Below are positions 51,172-58,790 of a stretch of 62,000 bases of DNA, one piece after another. Numbering within the stretch: the stretch's first letter is position 1; each line of letters begins with the position of its first letter. The position numbers and the translations under genes are program-made. The notes beneath the pieces were generated by a model. It was not told where the DNA came from. It saw nothing but the letters and a program-made list of their open reading frames with translations, and did no database searches. The stretch is from NCBI GenBank assembly GCA_012295275.1, contig CM022678.1, positions 14,595,759 through 14,657,758 on the forward strand, given 5' to 3'. The DNA comes from Chrysomallon squamiferum. Its lineage: Eukaryota > Mollusca > Gastropoda > Neomphalida > Peltospiridae.

Positions 51172-53410
51172 AATATAATGCTTTGATTCAGCCAGATACT
51201 GCTAGGTGGAGTAAAAACTGAATAGTAAAGATTATTCTAATTATTTAAAGTTTTTTAACTTAAAAGTAACATCAACAAACAGCAGAAAATTTACAGTTAT
51301 GAAACATTTATAATTAAATAAGCAACTAAAAATGAATGTACATAACTTTGCTAAAAGTACTAGATTTTATGTAAATTAATATATTATATTTTATTTTTAT
51401 AAAAAAAAAATTATAAATCTTTCTGATAGTATAGCGTATTGAACAGTGTTCTTGACACACTGTATAAATTGCATTTTAATACATTCATATTTTAACTATG
51501 ATACAAAATATTTTATTATATGCTATAAAATGGCCTGCGTCTAATATGTAGGATGCAACATTTATTTTTTGTTATTTTATTAAAGATAGCATTTTATTAA
51601 AGTCATGCACACTTAAACTGTCAAAAAAGACCAACAATACCAATGTAATTACAACTGTACCGAAATTTTATTTTTAAAACAATCATTTTATCTCAAGTAT
51701 CCAGGCAAAGAAATTGGTACAACTTCAAATATTTATATTTAAAATGTAATATGCCCTACCTGACTTTGGAAATTCCTGGTAATGGCTCAAACTGCGGTAC
51801 TTTCCTTGTGGTCCGGACCATGTGTCATCCCGTGTTGTCCATGGATGGTTAGTAAATATACCAGGCTTATTTGAATCACCTCCTTTATTTGGATCATCTC
51901 CCACATCCCAGATTTTCTTAGATGTATTGATCTAAATGGGATTAAAAAAGATAAAAATAGCAGTATTTTAAATAGTGTCCATTACACAATTAAAAACTGA
52001 CAATACAAACTATTTTATTGATATAGATTCACAACTGCTAGCAGGACTTTCAAATAATAATTTTAAAATCATGAAACGCTTGTTTTAATTAACATAAAAT
52101 CTGGGACACAATAATTGTAGTAATGTACCAAACTAGAAAAAAATACTATATTTAATTTACAACAAGCAAAAATAATAATTTTGTCATGTTTTCAACATTT
52201 TAAAAATATTTTTGAATTGATATCAACAGCAATATAAATAAAGAGATAATTATTATTTTGCATTGTTTTGATAATCATTTATAATCAGTATTAATGATCT
52301 GCAAACATTAACTGGCTTTTTAATGTTCATGTGTTTATTCATGTTTTTAAAAATCACATAATGTATGTCTGCATGTACTAATACTCAACTGCAACAAATA
52401 TCAGAAAACATCTGAATCTATGACTCATTAGATTCTAATATTTGTGATCAGTATTCAAATCTGTGATGAGTCAGATCCAAATATGGCAAATAACAAACAA
52501 TGTATAATACAAGATTTAAAACTAGATACAGATATATGAAAAATTCAGTAAAGAATACGGTTTTTTTTTAATTTATCAAAAATGCATTAAAAAATTAAAA
52601 ATGTAATAGAGCTAATTTTGTTTTAAATTAAAACTTTAATGGCTTTTGTTTCACAACATTTGCAATAGCACAGTTTTAATGATAAACATTAAACTGTCTC
52701 CTTCAAATGAGTGTAACAACTTAAAATATATCCCAGACAGATTGACCTATATTCCACTAATTTCTTATTAGCTTTTCCAATTTTATTACATGTGAGACTT
52801 ACTTCAAGATTTATCGGAACCATGACTTTTTATGACTAATAATATGAAAAGATACTAAAAGGATAATCATATGGAAAAACATCAATATCAACACTACATC
52901 TGCCAATAATTACTTTTGTCTTTGTTTGCTGAAGACGTGAATTTTTACTATTTCAAACAAAGATGGCTGACACTCACCTCTCTCGAAAGAGATAACGCTT
53001 GAAAATCCTTATCAAGTTCTTGCCCTGGTACATTTCTTTGCTGAAATTGATTTCAAAAAATTATTTAAGCACGTTGTGTGGTATAAATTATCCTACACGT
53101 TATTTTCGAAACTGTTAAAGAATAAATATATTGTACTATTACACAGGAAGTCGCACTTTTCATTATACAAACTTAATCAAATTTAATTTACCTGTTCTAT
53201 GGCACTGTCATCACCAACTGCCCAACGTTTATTAGGATATGCACCCATTAATTCTGTATCCGAATGAGGTCGTTGAAAGAAGTATTCTACCATTGCATCG
53301 TCTTGGGAACGAGTACCCGAAGTTTGTCGGGCACCCGCCATTTCTCTTGCATTTGTCAACATCCCTTGGTTGTTGTCCCAAGAAACCTCATTCATTCTTG
53401 GTACAGGCAT
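38718..53410 (-). CDS. PUM: Pumilio RNA-binding protein, complete, 21 coding exons
   Basis: Pumilio binds UGUANAUA elements in mRNA 3' UTRs in the cytoplasm and recruits deadenylase to repress translation. I traced 21 coding exons whose phases all agree, giving 3,234 nt and 1,077 residues (human PUM2 is similar in length, PUM1 longer). The start at 53410 is fixed by an in-frame upstream TAG. The N-terminal part carries family motifs [72 protein letters not shown] and [11 protein letters not shown]. The PUM homology domain spans about residues 715-1070. All eight repeats keep the RNA-contact triplets: R1 SRxxQ, R2 NYxxQ, R3 CRxxQ, R4 NHxxQ, R5 CRxxQ, R6 NYxxQ, R7 SNxxE and R8 NYxxQ. It should therefore have normal target specificity. 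Glutamine-rich tracts lie near residues 331-357 and 405-440. The gene is head-to-head with gamma-syntrophin. Confidence is very high. Confidence 0.97.
39441..39524 (-). CDS. PUM: Pumilio coding exon 20 (residues 972-1000), repeat 7
   Basis: An 84-nt exon, acceptor TTTCAG, donor GTGAGT. It completes [20 protein letters not shown] and encodes EEICSVNDG. It supplies the S-N-E contact triplet, the only repeat with Glu, which reads the G of UGU. Confidence 0.96.
39985..40232 (-). CDS. PUM: Pumilio coding exon 19 (residues 890-972), repeats 5-6 and part of 7
   Basis: Acceptor AATCAG, donor GTATGT. It encodes [32 protein letters not shown] and the start of repeat 7 (LLSQHKFAS). Confidence 0.97.
40443..40580 (-). 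CDS. PUM: Pumilio coding exon 18 (residues 844-889), repeat 4
   Basis: Acceptor TTGCAG, donor GTATGT, phase 0 at both ends. It encodes [20 protein letters not shown] then KCIECVDP, the invariant repeat 4 with the N-H-Q contact triplet. Confidence 0.97.
40832..41090 (-). CDS. PUM: Pumilio coding exon 17 (residues 757-843), repeats 1-3
   Basis: Acceptor TTTCAG, donor GTAAAT. It encodes [15 protein letters not shown], repeat 2 [13 protein letters not shown] and repeat 3 [12 protein letters not shown], with RNA-contact residues intact. Confidence 0.97.
41397..41434. repeat. (TA)n microsatellite in Pumilio intron
   Basis: A pure TA run about 40 bp downstream of the exon 16 donor in the minus-strand sense. 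Confidence 0.95.
41436..41464. repeat. 29-bp dispersed direct repeat, copy 1
   Basis: GGATTATTTTTCCATATCCT plus CAAGGATGT. It matches 42214-42242 at 27 of 29 positions. It ends ten bases from the exon 16 splice donor. Confidence 0.7.
41475..41609 (-). CDS. PUM: Pumilio coding exon 16 (residues 712-757), start of PUM domain
   Basis: Acceptor TTCCAG, donor GTAAAT. It encodes [20 protein letters not shown] and repeat 1 up to FSQDQHGSR. The repeat 1 RNA-contact residues (S, R, then Q) straddle this exon and the next. Confidence 0.97.
41864..41999 (-). CDS. PUM: Pumilio coding exon 15 (residues 667-712)
   Basis: Acceptor TTAAAG, donor GTATTT. It carries [19 protein letters not shown], the conserved [11 protein letters not shown] box just N-terminal to the PUM homology domain. 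Confidence 0.95.
42214..42242. repeat. 29-bp dispersed direct repeat, copy 2
   Basis: Second copy of the 41436-41464 segment, in the intron between exons 14 and 15 and in the same orientation. Confidence 0.7.
42519..42701 (-). CDS. PUM: Pumilio coding exon 14 (residues 606-667)
   Basis: Acceptor CTATCAG, donor GTAATG. It starts [19 protein letters not shown], matching the conserved SRRDSLTGSSDLYKR of PUM1/2, and continues with Gly/Pro/Ser-rich sequence. Confidence 0.94.
43457..43513 (-). CDS. PUM: Pumilio coding exon 13 (residues 587-606)
   Basis: A 57-nt exon, acceptor TTTCAG, donor GTTAGT, phase 1 at both ends. It encodes [18 protein letters not shown]. Symmetric phase makes it a candidate for alternative splicing. 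Confidence 0.88.
44295..44447 (-). CDS. PUM: Pumilio coding exon 12 (residues 536-587)
   Basis: Acceptor TTTCAG, donor GTTGGT, phase 1 at both ends. A Thr/Asn/Ser-rich linker ([20 protein letters not shown]). Confidence 0.9.
45496..45603 (-). CDS. PUM: Pumilio coding exon 11 (residues 500-536)
   Basis: Acceptor GAACAG, donor GTAGGC, phase 1 at both ends. A glutamine/serine-rich linker beginning [15 protein letters not shown]. Confidence 0.9.
45839..45861. repeat. (CA)n, short, in Pumilio intron
   Basis: A CA run between exons 10 and 11. Confidence 0.9.
45969..46106 (-). CDS. PUM: Pumilio coding exon 10 (residues 454-500)
   Basis: Acceptor TGACAG, donor GTGAGT. It encodes [19 protein letters not shown] and [16 protein letters not shown], near-identical to the vertebrate YYDQTGALVV and PVRLVAPAPV boxes. 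Confidence 0.96.
46518..46724 (-). CDS. PUM: Pumilio coding exon 9 (residues 385-454)
   Basis: Acceptor CATTAG, donor GTAAGA. It carries [20 protein letters not shown] (vertebrate PHQYYGVTPWGVYPASLFQ) and [10 protein letters not shown]. Confidence 0.96.
47361..47444 (-). CDS. PUM: Pumilio coding exon 8 (residues 357-385)
   Basis: Acceptor TTGTTAG, donor GTCAGC, phase 1 at both ends. It encodes [19 protein letters not shown], matching the PYxxxxxDPYTAGL segment. An 84-nt exon in symmetric phase, so skipping it would keep frame. Confidence 0.92.
47445..49179 (-). other. Pumilio intron between exons 7 and 8
   Basis: The largest intron inside the Pumilio coding region. It is AT-rich, and I see no additional exon or gene in it. 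Confidence 0.6.
49180..49258 (-). CDS. PUM: Pumilio coding exon 7 (residues 331-357)
   Basis: Acceptor CTGTAG, donor GTAAGT. Glutamine-rich ([20 protein letters not shown]), matching the QQLTAAQQQQYALA region of vertebrate PUM. Confidence 0.93.
49777..50041 (-). CDS. PUM: Pumilio coding exon 6 (residues 242-330)
   Basis: Acceptor TTCAAG, donor GTATCA. It encodes [12 protein letters not shown] and the conserved [20 protein letters not shown], equivalent to the MEHVGMEPLQFDYSG motif of PUM1/2. Confidence 0.95.
50485..50639 (-). CDS. PUM: Pumilio coding exon 5 (residues 191-242)
   Basis: Acceptor AACAG, donor GTAAGT, starting in phase 0. A charged segment with [20 protein letters not shown] followed by [15 protein letters not shown], comparable with the acidic KGxFDGD...NGLPVQNG stretch of PUM1. 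Confidence 0.93.
50827..50942 (-). CDS. PUM: Pumilio coding exon 4 (residues 152-190)
   Basis: Acceptor TTTCAG, donor GTAAGA. It carries [20 protein letters not shown], the conserved LGVxxVEYVLxxSP box of the family. Confidence 0.95.
51101..51167. repeat. (AG)n microsatellite in Pumilio intron
   Basis: A pure AG run of about 67 bp between exons 3 and 4. Confidence 0.97.
51760..51931 (-). CDS. PUM: Pumilio coding exon 3 (residues 95-152)
   Basis: Acceptor ATTTAG, donor GTAGGG. It encodes [32 protein letters not shown] and a [13 protein letters not shown] tail, aligned with the KKFWETDE...GIF segment of PUM1. Confidence 0.92.
52978..53040 (-). CDS. PUM: Pumilio coding exon 2 (residues 74-94)
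   Basis: A 63-nt exon, phase 0 at both ends, acceptor TTTCAG and donor GTGAGT. It encodes [15 protein letters not shown], matching the LNHDFQALALEGR segment of vertebrate PUM. Because it is phase 0 on both sides, skipping it would keep the frame. Confidence 0.93.
53192..53410 (-). CDS. PUM: Pumilio coding exon 1 (residues 1-73)
   Basis: Begins [16 protein letters not shown] and contains the conserved [17 protein letters not shown]. The donor is GTAAAT and it ends at a codon boundary. A possible acceptor (GGTGACAG) lies at 53449-53456, which would put further 5' UTR in a separate upstream exon. Confidence 0.93.
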
Positions 53411-53519
53411 GGACTTTTCATTCTATCATTTAGCGCCAACCTAAATAACTGTCACCAAACAAATAAGCCATAAGTTAGCGTACTGTTAAAAACAATAAAT
53501 TAGATGTCATTATAAACAA

Positions 53520-53810
53520 ACACAAACATGGCGGAAAGCAGACAGGAAGACGATTTAACAAAGCAAATTTGACCTATTTTTCTTTGGTAAAGCAAATAAA
53601 TATATCGTGCACGAAAAAGACGAACATAGTAATTGTTTAATAATTTTATTTATTAAAATCAACAATGTAAACTCAAACCTTGATTATGTTGGATTTAGGT
53701 CGACCTCATAACATGACGAACGACATTTTTTCCCCTGATTTTTCTCTCGAAATGCATTTTGGGTATGAATAGATTCCTGACTGATGTCATTTTGCGGGAA
53801 ATTTGACGAT
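53520..53810. promoter_or_regulatory. probable Pumilio promoter region
   Basis: ATGGCGG at 53528-53534 in the context AACATGGCGGAAA fits a YY1 element of TATA-less promoters. TTTTGCGGGAAATTT at about 53790-53804 fits an E2F site. Both lie just upstream of the Pumilio 5' end in a stretch with some CpG. The start site and direction are inferred. Confidence 0.4.
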
Positions 53811-54073
53811 AGAGTATTACATATGCATTTATTTTATAGGCCTTTGTTTTGTTATTTTTTAATATTAAATAACAGTAAACATGAACGGTATGATTTAATT
53901 TAATTATGATGGCCATGCTAGACAACCCTGTAAAATTAGCAACACTTTATTTCTATAAACTCTTGCAAATAATGAAAGAATATTAGAAATTATTTAAACG
54001 CTTACAGTCGCCTTAAAACGCTTATAGAATATTTTAACAACCATCAAGTTATTTATTTTTTATTATATTATTT

Positions 54074-54074
<1 letters not shown>

Positions 54075-54116
<42 letters not shown>
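54075..54116. repeat. (AAT)n microsatellite
   Basis: A pure AAT run between the Pumilio 5' end and the 54.9 kb CpG cluster. Confidence 0.95.
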
Positions 54117-54118
<2 letters not shown>

Positions 54119-54367
54119 TTGCGGTGGGTTTTCATTTTCGATTTATATGTATATTAATGCTTAGGTCTCATTGAATGATTTAGAAATATCTTATTTTAAA
54201 TTAAAAATAAACAAATAAATAAATAAATAATAACTATTATTAAAGAAACTGAATTTATTCAAGAATTTTTTAAAATATATTCCCTAAACTCAGTAATAAG
54301 AATAAAGTACAATACATGTGGTATGCTGTATTTCTTTTTTCTTTTCTTCATCTTCTTCTGATTTTTC

Positions 54368-54371
<4 letters not shown>

Positions 54372-54412
<41 letters not shown>

Positions 54413-54420
54413 AATGTAGA

Positions 54421-54471
<51 letters not shown>
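54372..54471. repeat. 39-base A-run followed by (AAT)n
   Basis: A pure A-run at 54372-54410 and, after ten bases, a 51-bp AAT run. An A-tail followed by a simple repeat can mark an old retroposon end, but no element body is recognised upstream. Confidence 0.9.
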
Positions 54472-54473
<2 letters not shown>

Positions 54474-54899
54474 AGGTTTATCCGGAAGTGTTTCGGATTT
54501 CGAATATTTCGGATTTGGGAATATAAGGAGATATCATGTCTAAATATGAATTACATTTATTTTTCATATACAGCTTATACAGAGAGTATGCAGTATTTTT
54601 TAATAATTTATTTTTAATAATTTGTGTGCATAAAATACGGTTTGTAAATGCAAAAAAATTAGTAATCATATCTTGCTACAACATCACTTCCGATATTTTT
54701 AAATATTGATGAAAGAGAAGTTTATCAAATATTTGATCAAAAAATCTTTCTGAAAACATCAGCAAAGTCATCGATGATTGGAAAAATCTTGGATGAGTCA
54801 AACAATCAAAATATATTCGCAGTATAGATATGCTTATTAACTACTACTGGGTTTAATTTCAGTAAATTTGATGGTTGCTAACGATGATTTCTATAGTTG

Positions 54900-55030
54900 C
54901 GAAATCAGAGTCAACGCGGTCGCAAAGCCCGCGCTTATCAGAGGATCGATAATGACCAATTAGTTAGCTCACGTGACGTCAACGGCGCTTTCTGTTTGGC
55001 TCAGACAAATATTGTCGTACAGGCAAAATG
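54900..55030 (+). promoter_or_regulatory. CpG-rich promoter-like segment with E-box/CRE
   Basis: A dense CpG cluster in AT-rich DNA. CACGTG (54970-54975) overlaps the palindromic CRE TGACGTCA (54974-54981), shortly upstream of an ATG at 55028. It is a likely start region for a plus-strand transcript: gamma-syntrophin, the unidentified gene below, or both. Function is inferred from motif content. Confidence 0.45.
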
Positions 55031-55054
55031 ACAGAAACGGATCCCACTTTGTCA
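55028..55054 (+). CDS. candidate first coding exon of gamma-syntrophin
   Basis: The ATG at 55028 opens MTETDPTLS, after which TCA/GTAGAT is a possible donor in phase 0. The first certain syntrophin exon starts in phase 0, so the join would give MTETDPTLS-VKSGIVKLYDG. Vertebrate SNTG1 has a similarly short lead (nine residues) before TKTGICLLQDG. The donor is only moderate, and the frame also continues for 33 further codons, so this is tentative. Confidence 0.3.
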
Positions 55055-55154
55055 GTAGATAATGAAGCAAAAATAACCACTAATTTTATTCCGATAAAAA
55101 TTTGTAACTTTTTTCGTAACAACGCTGTCAAAGAGATCTTGGTTTCATTTTAAA

Positions 55155-55160
<6 letters not shown>

Positions 55161-55228
<68 letters not shown>
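55161..55228. repeat. (CT)n microsatellite
   Basis: A pure CT run of 68 bp. If the neighbouring exon-like segments are real it lies in a very short intron and would enlarge its polypyrimidine tract. Confidence 0.97.
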
Positions 55229-55230
<2 letters not shown>

Positions 55231-55246
55231 CTGTATAATGTTTTAG

Positions 55247-55288
55247 GAAATTAATAATTTTGAAAATTTTGTCACACGCCTAAAGAAG
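55247..55288 (+). other. exon-like segment, 14 codons, unidentified
   Basis: Acceptor GTTTTAG and donor AAG/GTAACA enclose 42 nt reading EINNFENFVTRLKK in phase 0. The composition is protein-like. It could follow the frame opened at 55028 if that frame were spliced near 55138 (weak donor). I recognise no family. Confidence 0.25.
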
Positions 55289-55433
55289 GTAACACTGAAA
55301 TTGAAACATTTGTTACAGTTTTGTTTTTCATATTTTAAGATAATTTATGATTACTGTATTGTGCCATGCTCCAAATCTATAATAAGATTTAAGTTATAAT
55401 AATAATAATAATAATAAATATTCACATTCAAAG

Positions 55434-55494
55434 AACTTCTTGAAAATGAATGTGAGACTTCAGACCGATGCTAACAAGAAGCAACTGGACTCAG
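55434..55494 (+). other. exon-like segment, 20 codons, unidentified
   Basis: Acceptor TTCAAAG and donor TCAG/GTATAA enclose 61 nt reading NFLKMNVRLQTDANKKQLDS. It may belong to the same unidentified plus-strand gene as 55247-55288. No family is recognised. Confidence 0.25.
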
Positions 55495-56231
55495 GTATAA
55501 AATATATTTTTACATTAATTTATTATTTTCATCAACAAAAAAATATTTAGAACAGTCGGTCTACTAGGATCACAAAGGACAGACATAAAAAAAAAAAAGC
55601 AACGAGTAAGAATATATATTTTTTGAATAAAACAGATTTTATAGCGCCCGGAGCATTTTAATATCGGCACCTTACTTGACTGTTACAAAACTATCTTTTT
55701 CTTTTAATTCTTTTTCACAGTTTGATCCTATAACATTAATAATGAATCAAATTCTCGACAATTTCACTCCAGTCAACGAAGTTTTACATTTTATTTTAAG
55801 ATTTTACTTTGAAATATTTAAAAATAATAATAATCATAATAAAATATAATAATAATAACCTAAAAAAAATGATAGTAATTTATATTCATCCACACCTAGA
55901 ACATAACATTGTCGTCTTCCTGGCCAGGCGGTAGCCTATCCCCCAGAAATACATAAACTATGTATAGGGTTTTAGTGCCCTGGCATCATAGCTGATAGTC
56001 ATGGACATTCTATTTTTTTTCTAATTTCTTTATCATATTTTTGATGTCATATCATTATTAATTAACAATCAAATTCTTCACAATTTCTCTCCACTCAAGG
56101 AATTTTCAAATTTTATTTTATTTTAATCCCTTTTATTTATTACTCTGACATTTTTTTCCCTTTATGTTTTGAAAATCCTAAATACATGGCTTGGTACCCT
56201 CCAGTAAATAGCGCCCTTGGGTGAATGTCCG

Positions 56232-56440
56232 AACAGTGGCGTGCAGAGCAGGGAGCCGATCAGAGAAAATAATTAATAAACGTGGTTGATTTATATTTAA
56301 ATCGAATAAAGTGTTTATTGTTATGTGTTTACATATTCAAAATATCTGCCTTTCTCATAACATTACTCAGCACTAGGACTTATACTTGAATCTTTGGGAA
56401 ATACAATCGAGGAGTTCATCACCAAACCGCAGCACGCAGC
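56232..56440. mobile_element. 209-bp insertion flanked by TGTCCG target duplication
   Basis: TGTCCG occurs at 56226-56231 and again at 56441-56446. The paralogous block at 58241 has a single uninterrupted TGTCCG, so the 209 bases between are an insertion. It begins AACAGTGGCGTGCAGAGC and ends CCGCAGCACGCAGC, whose ends are only roughly inverted. There is no coding capacity. It is a probable short non-autonomous element of unassigned type. Confidence 0.65.
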
Positions 56441-56500
56441 TGTCCGTGTTACCGCTACCTTCATCCGGTCCTGACCATACTCAAGGAGGTGTTGTATTAG
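56441..56500 (+). pseudogene. broken copy of a C-terminal coding exon
   Basis: The 20-codon frame C-P-C-Y-R-Y-L-H-P-V-L-T-I-L-K-E-V-L-Y then TAG matches 58241-58300. The upstream part of the exon (from ENPKY near 56170) is frameshifted and then split by the 209-bp insertion, so this copy cannot encode the full exon. Confidence 0.55.
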
Positions 56501-56879
56501 CTAGCACCTCACATAATAGTAACCAAACGGTGATAGTTTCTATATCGCTACTGGTATTAATACCATATATATATATATATATATGTACATAATACTTCAG
56601 TTCAGAATGCACATTTTATTGACGTAAACTTGGATTAGTATATTTCAAACGATACTTTTAAAATAACTTCGTATTATATATCAAAGGAATTTAGCCGAAT
56701 TTGAAAATGGAATTTAAGGGAAATTGTAACATAAATAATTCAGAATAGGAAAACATCTTTATAAATATATAAATATAATATTTGAAATTTACATTCAATA
56801 TAAAAATAATTGATTATCTTAAAAAAAAACGTAAAATAAAAATTATCATGACAATACAAATAATTAATTATAAAAGCAT

Positions 56880-57100
56880 CTAATTCACTGAGTAAGTTGT
56901 TCTTACACATTAGTATTTATCCTAAGCGGATGGCCGAAGTCATAAACTTAAATGAGGTTTATTTCTTATTTGGGCCAAATAATTCGGATGGTTCCTAACT
57001 GGAAACGAATATTAATGCAAATGATTTCGGCTAACTTCGGTTTTAAATCTCTTATATATGACGTCATCAATACTTTTTTTTACTTAGCTACAGTCTAGAG
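56880..57100 (+). repeat. local duplicated block, partial extra copy
   Basis: It matches 57782-58010 over TTTATCCTAA, GTCATAAAC, TTCGGCTAACTT-GGTTTTAAA and CTTATATATG, in the same orientation. It adds a CRE palindrome TGACGTCA (57059-57066) that the partner copy lacks. Confidence 0.7.
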
Positions 57101-57199
57101 TTATTTTAACTCGTTTCCTTGATTTTTTTTTTTTTTACTTCATATATTGAATTGCATATTTCACAAATATTCTCTTAATTTATTTTAGATGCAGCTATA

Positions 57200-57372
57200 C
57201 TAGCTACTAGGAATAAAATAATGTAATATTATACAATATGTAAACATTTTTCTTTGTCCTTGTAAAGGTGGAATTCTTTGGTTCTCTATCACGATCGTGG
57301 GTCCATGGGCTGCACCATCGTCCCGTGTGGTCGTAGTAGTGATCGTGGAAGAGGCATATCGTGGCGGTTGAC
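57200..57372 (-). other. exon-like minus-strand frame, possibly BRI3-like relic
   Basis: A strong acceptor (GCTTTCCGCTTCAG) precedes an open minus frame starting GQPPRYASSTITTTTTRDDG and then PTIVIENQ, ending at TAG about 57 codons later. The Pro-Tyr start, Thr run and PTIVI recall the region before the cysteine core of brain protein I3 (BRI3) in invertebrates, but that core is absent. The plus strand is also open here. Tentative. Confidence 0.2.
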
Positions 57373-57553
57373 CTGAAGCGGAAAGCAGCTCAAACCATGA
57401 ATTGGTAAAAATTCCTGATGAACAGAAAGACGATGAAAACTATTCAAAGACGATGTCATTTAACAAACTTCATAAACATGTAAAACATACAAGTCATTTA
57501 TGTCTACACAGTTTTTGTTTATAAATCTATATTGTAAAACTATTAAGGACAGT

Positions 57554-57554
<1 letters not shown>

Positions 57555-57624
<70 letters not shown>

Positions 57625-57640
57625 ATAATAATAATAATAA
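57555..57640. repeat. (ACT)n microsatellite followed by (AAT)n
   Basis: A pure ACT run of about 65 bp passing into AAT. Confidence 0.97.
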
Positions 57641-57689
57641 AACATTGATGATGACTTTTATTCGTTCCGAAGTCGCAGAATTGTCATCC

Positions 57690-57748
57690 GTGAATTGTCA
57701 ACCGTGGGCGTTTTAATATCGGCACCTTAGATGACAGCCGCAGAAGAA

Positions 57749-57781
<33 letters not shown>

Positions 57782-58390
57782 CATTAAATAAGTTGTGCTT
57801 AAGAATTGGAATTTATCCTAAATCATGCTCGATGTCATAAACGCAGATAATGTTGTTAGTTTATTTATTTATTTATTTTTTTTTTTCCGGCCAGACATTT
57901 CGGTTCCTAATTCAGTAATTGGAATCGAAGATTAATGCTAATGACTTCGGCTAACTTTGGTTTTAAATTTCTTATATATGCTTCGTTAATACTTTGTTTA
58001 CTTAGATACAGTTGGCGATATTTCTGATAAGCGGTCTGGAGATATTTCTAAATCTACTTTGACGATTCTTTTTACTTAAAAAAAAAAATGGATTGTTTTA
58101 TTTTTTATTTTCACAGTTTAACATTAAGAATTAACAATCAGATTGTTGACAAGTTTGATTACTTGAAAATGTTTTCCCTTTGTTTTGAAAATCCTAAATA
58201 CAAGAGGTGGTACCCTTTGCACGTGGCGCCCAGGCGTGAATGTCCGCGTTATCTCTATCTTCAACCGGTTCTGACAATGCTCGAAGATGTGTTACATTAG
58301 CATTTCATATATTACTAACTCTAAGTAACCAAATGGAAATAGTTTCTATATCGCTGTTGGCATTAATGCCATAAACTGTCATATTTTAAT
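57690..58390 (+). repeat. local duplicated block, copy 2 (uninterrupted)
   Basis: Partner of 55640-56570 and of 56880-57100. Taken together the copies suggest an ancestral unit ordered CATTTTAATATCGG segment, TTCGGCTAAC segment, coding-like tail, which duplicated locally and then lost parts. Confidence 0.7.
58117..58300 (+). CDS. probable C-terminal coding exon of an unidentified protein
   Basis: Acceptor TTTTCACAG precedes a 61-codon frame ending in TAG. It includes LTLRINNQIVDKFDYLKMFS, CFENPKYKRWYPLHVAPRRE and CPRYLYLQPVLTMLEDVLH. A second copy of the last 20 codons exists at 56441-56500. Of 13 base differences between them, nine fall at third codon positions, and both end at the same TAG. 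That pattern shows this frame was under protein-level constraint. The parent gene is not recognised. It could be the last exon of a gene starting near 55 kb, or a fragment of a duplicated family. Confidence 0.45.
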
Positions 58391-58694
58391 TTTTTTTTAT
58401 TTATTTTTTTATTATTTACTACAATTAATAATATATATACATACATATTGTTTTTTCATTTGTGAACTAAAACACGCAATAAGCCAACACCGAACAGAAC
58501 AATGGAATTTGTTTTAGCCTACCGAAACTGCCACTATTTTAATAAAAACTAATGAAACGGCATTGGGCGTAAAAAAAAAATAAAAAAAAAATAAAGAAAA
58601 AAAACATATATATATATATTTAAAAAAAATTATAAATGAAAAAATAAGAAGAAAAAAAAAAAAAAAAAAAAGAAGAAGAAAGAAATACTACACG

Positions 58695-58790
58695 TTATGA
58701 AAGTTTAGAAACAGCGTTGTAATTTTGTAACAAATCATCCCCAACCATCTCCGCGATAAGCTGTTTAACAGTGTTTATAGTCTGGTCCAG
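58695..58790 (-). other. exon-like minus-strand segment ending in a stop
   Basis: Acceptor CTGTTTTCAG precedes a 31-codon minus frame LDQTINTVKQLIAEMVGDDL then LQNYNAVSKLS and TAA. It reads like an amphipathic C-terminal helix. It overlaps a long plus-strand open frame, so only one of the two can be the coding sense, if either is. No family is recognised. Confidence 0.25.

Larger units (their letters stand above)
55640..56570 (+). repeat. local duplicated block, copy 1 (interrupted)
   Basis: It shares with 57690-58390, in the same order, the segment CATTTTAATATCGGCACCTT (55654 here, 57709 there), a block around TTTTGAAAATCCTAAATAC, GTGAATGTCCG, the coding-like tail ending in TAG, and TAACCAAA-GG-ATAGTTTCTA. 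It is interrupted by the insertion at 56232-56440 and contains a one-base shift relative to copy 2. Confidence 0.7.

Noticed and set aside
53528-53572. ATG opening MAESRQEDDLTKQI as the first exon of a plus-strand gene
   Set aside because: The frame stops after 14 codons with no donor before the stop. The ATGGCGG is better explained as a YY1-type promoter element.
54316-54543. Lysine/asparagine repeat frame
   Set aside because: It is a translation of an A-run and an (AAT)n run.
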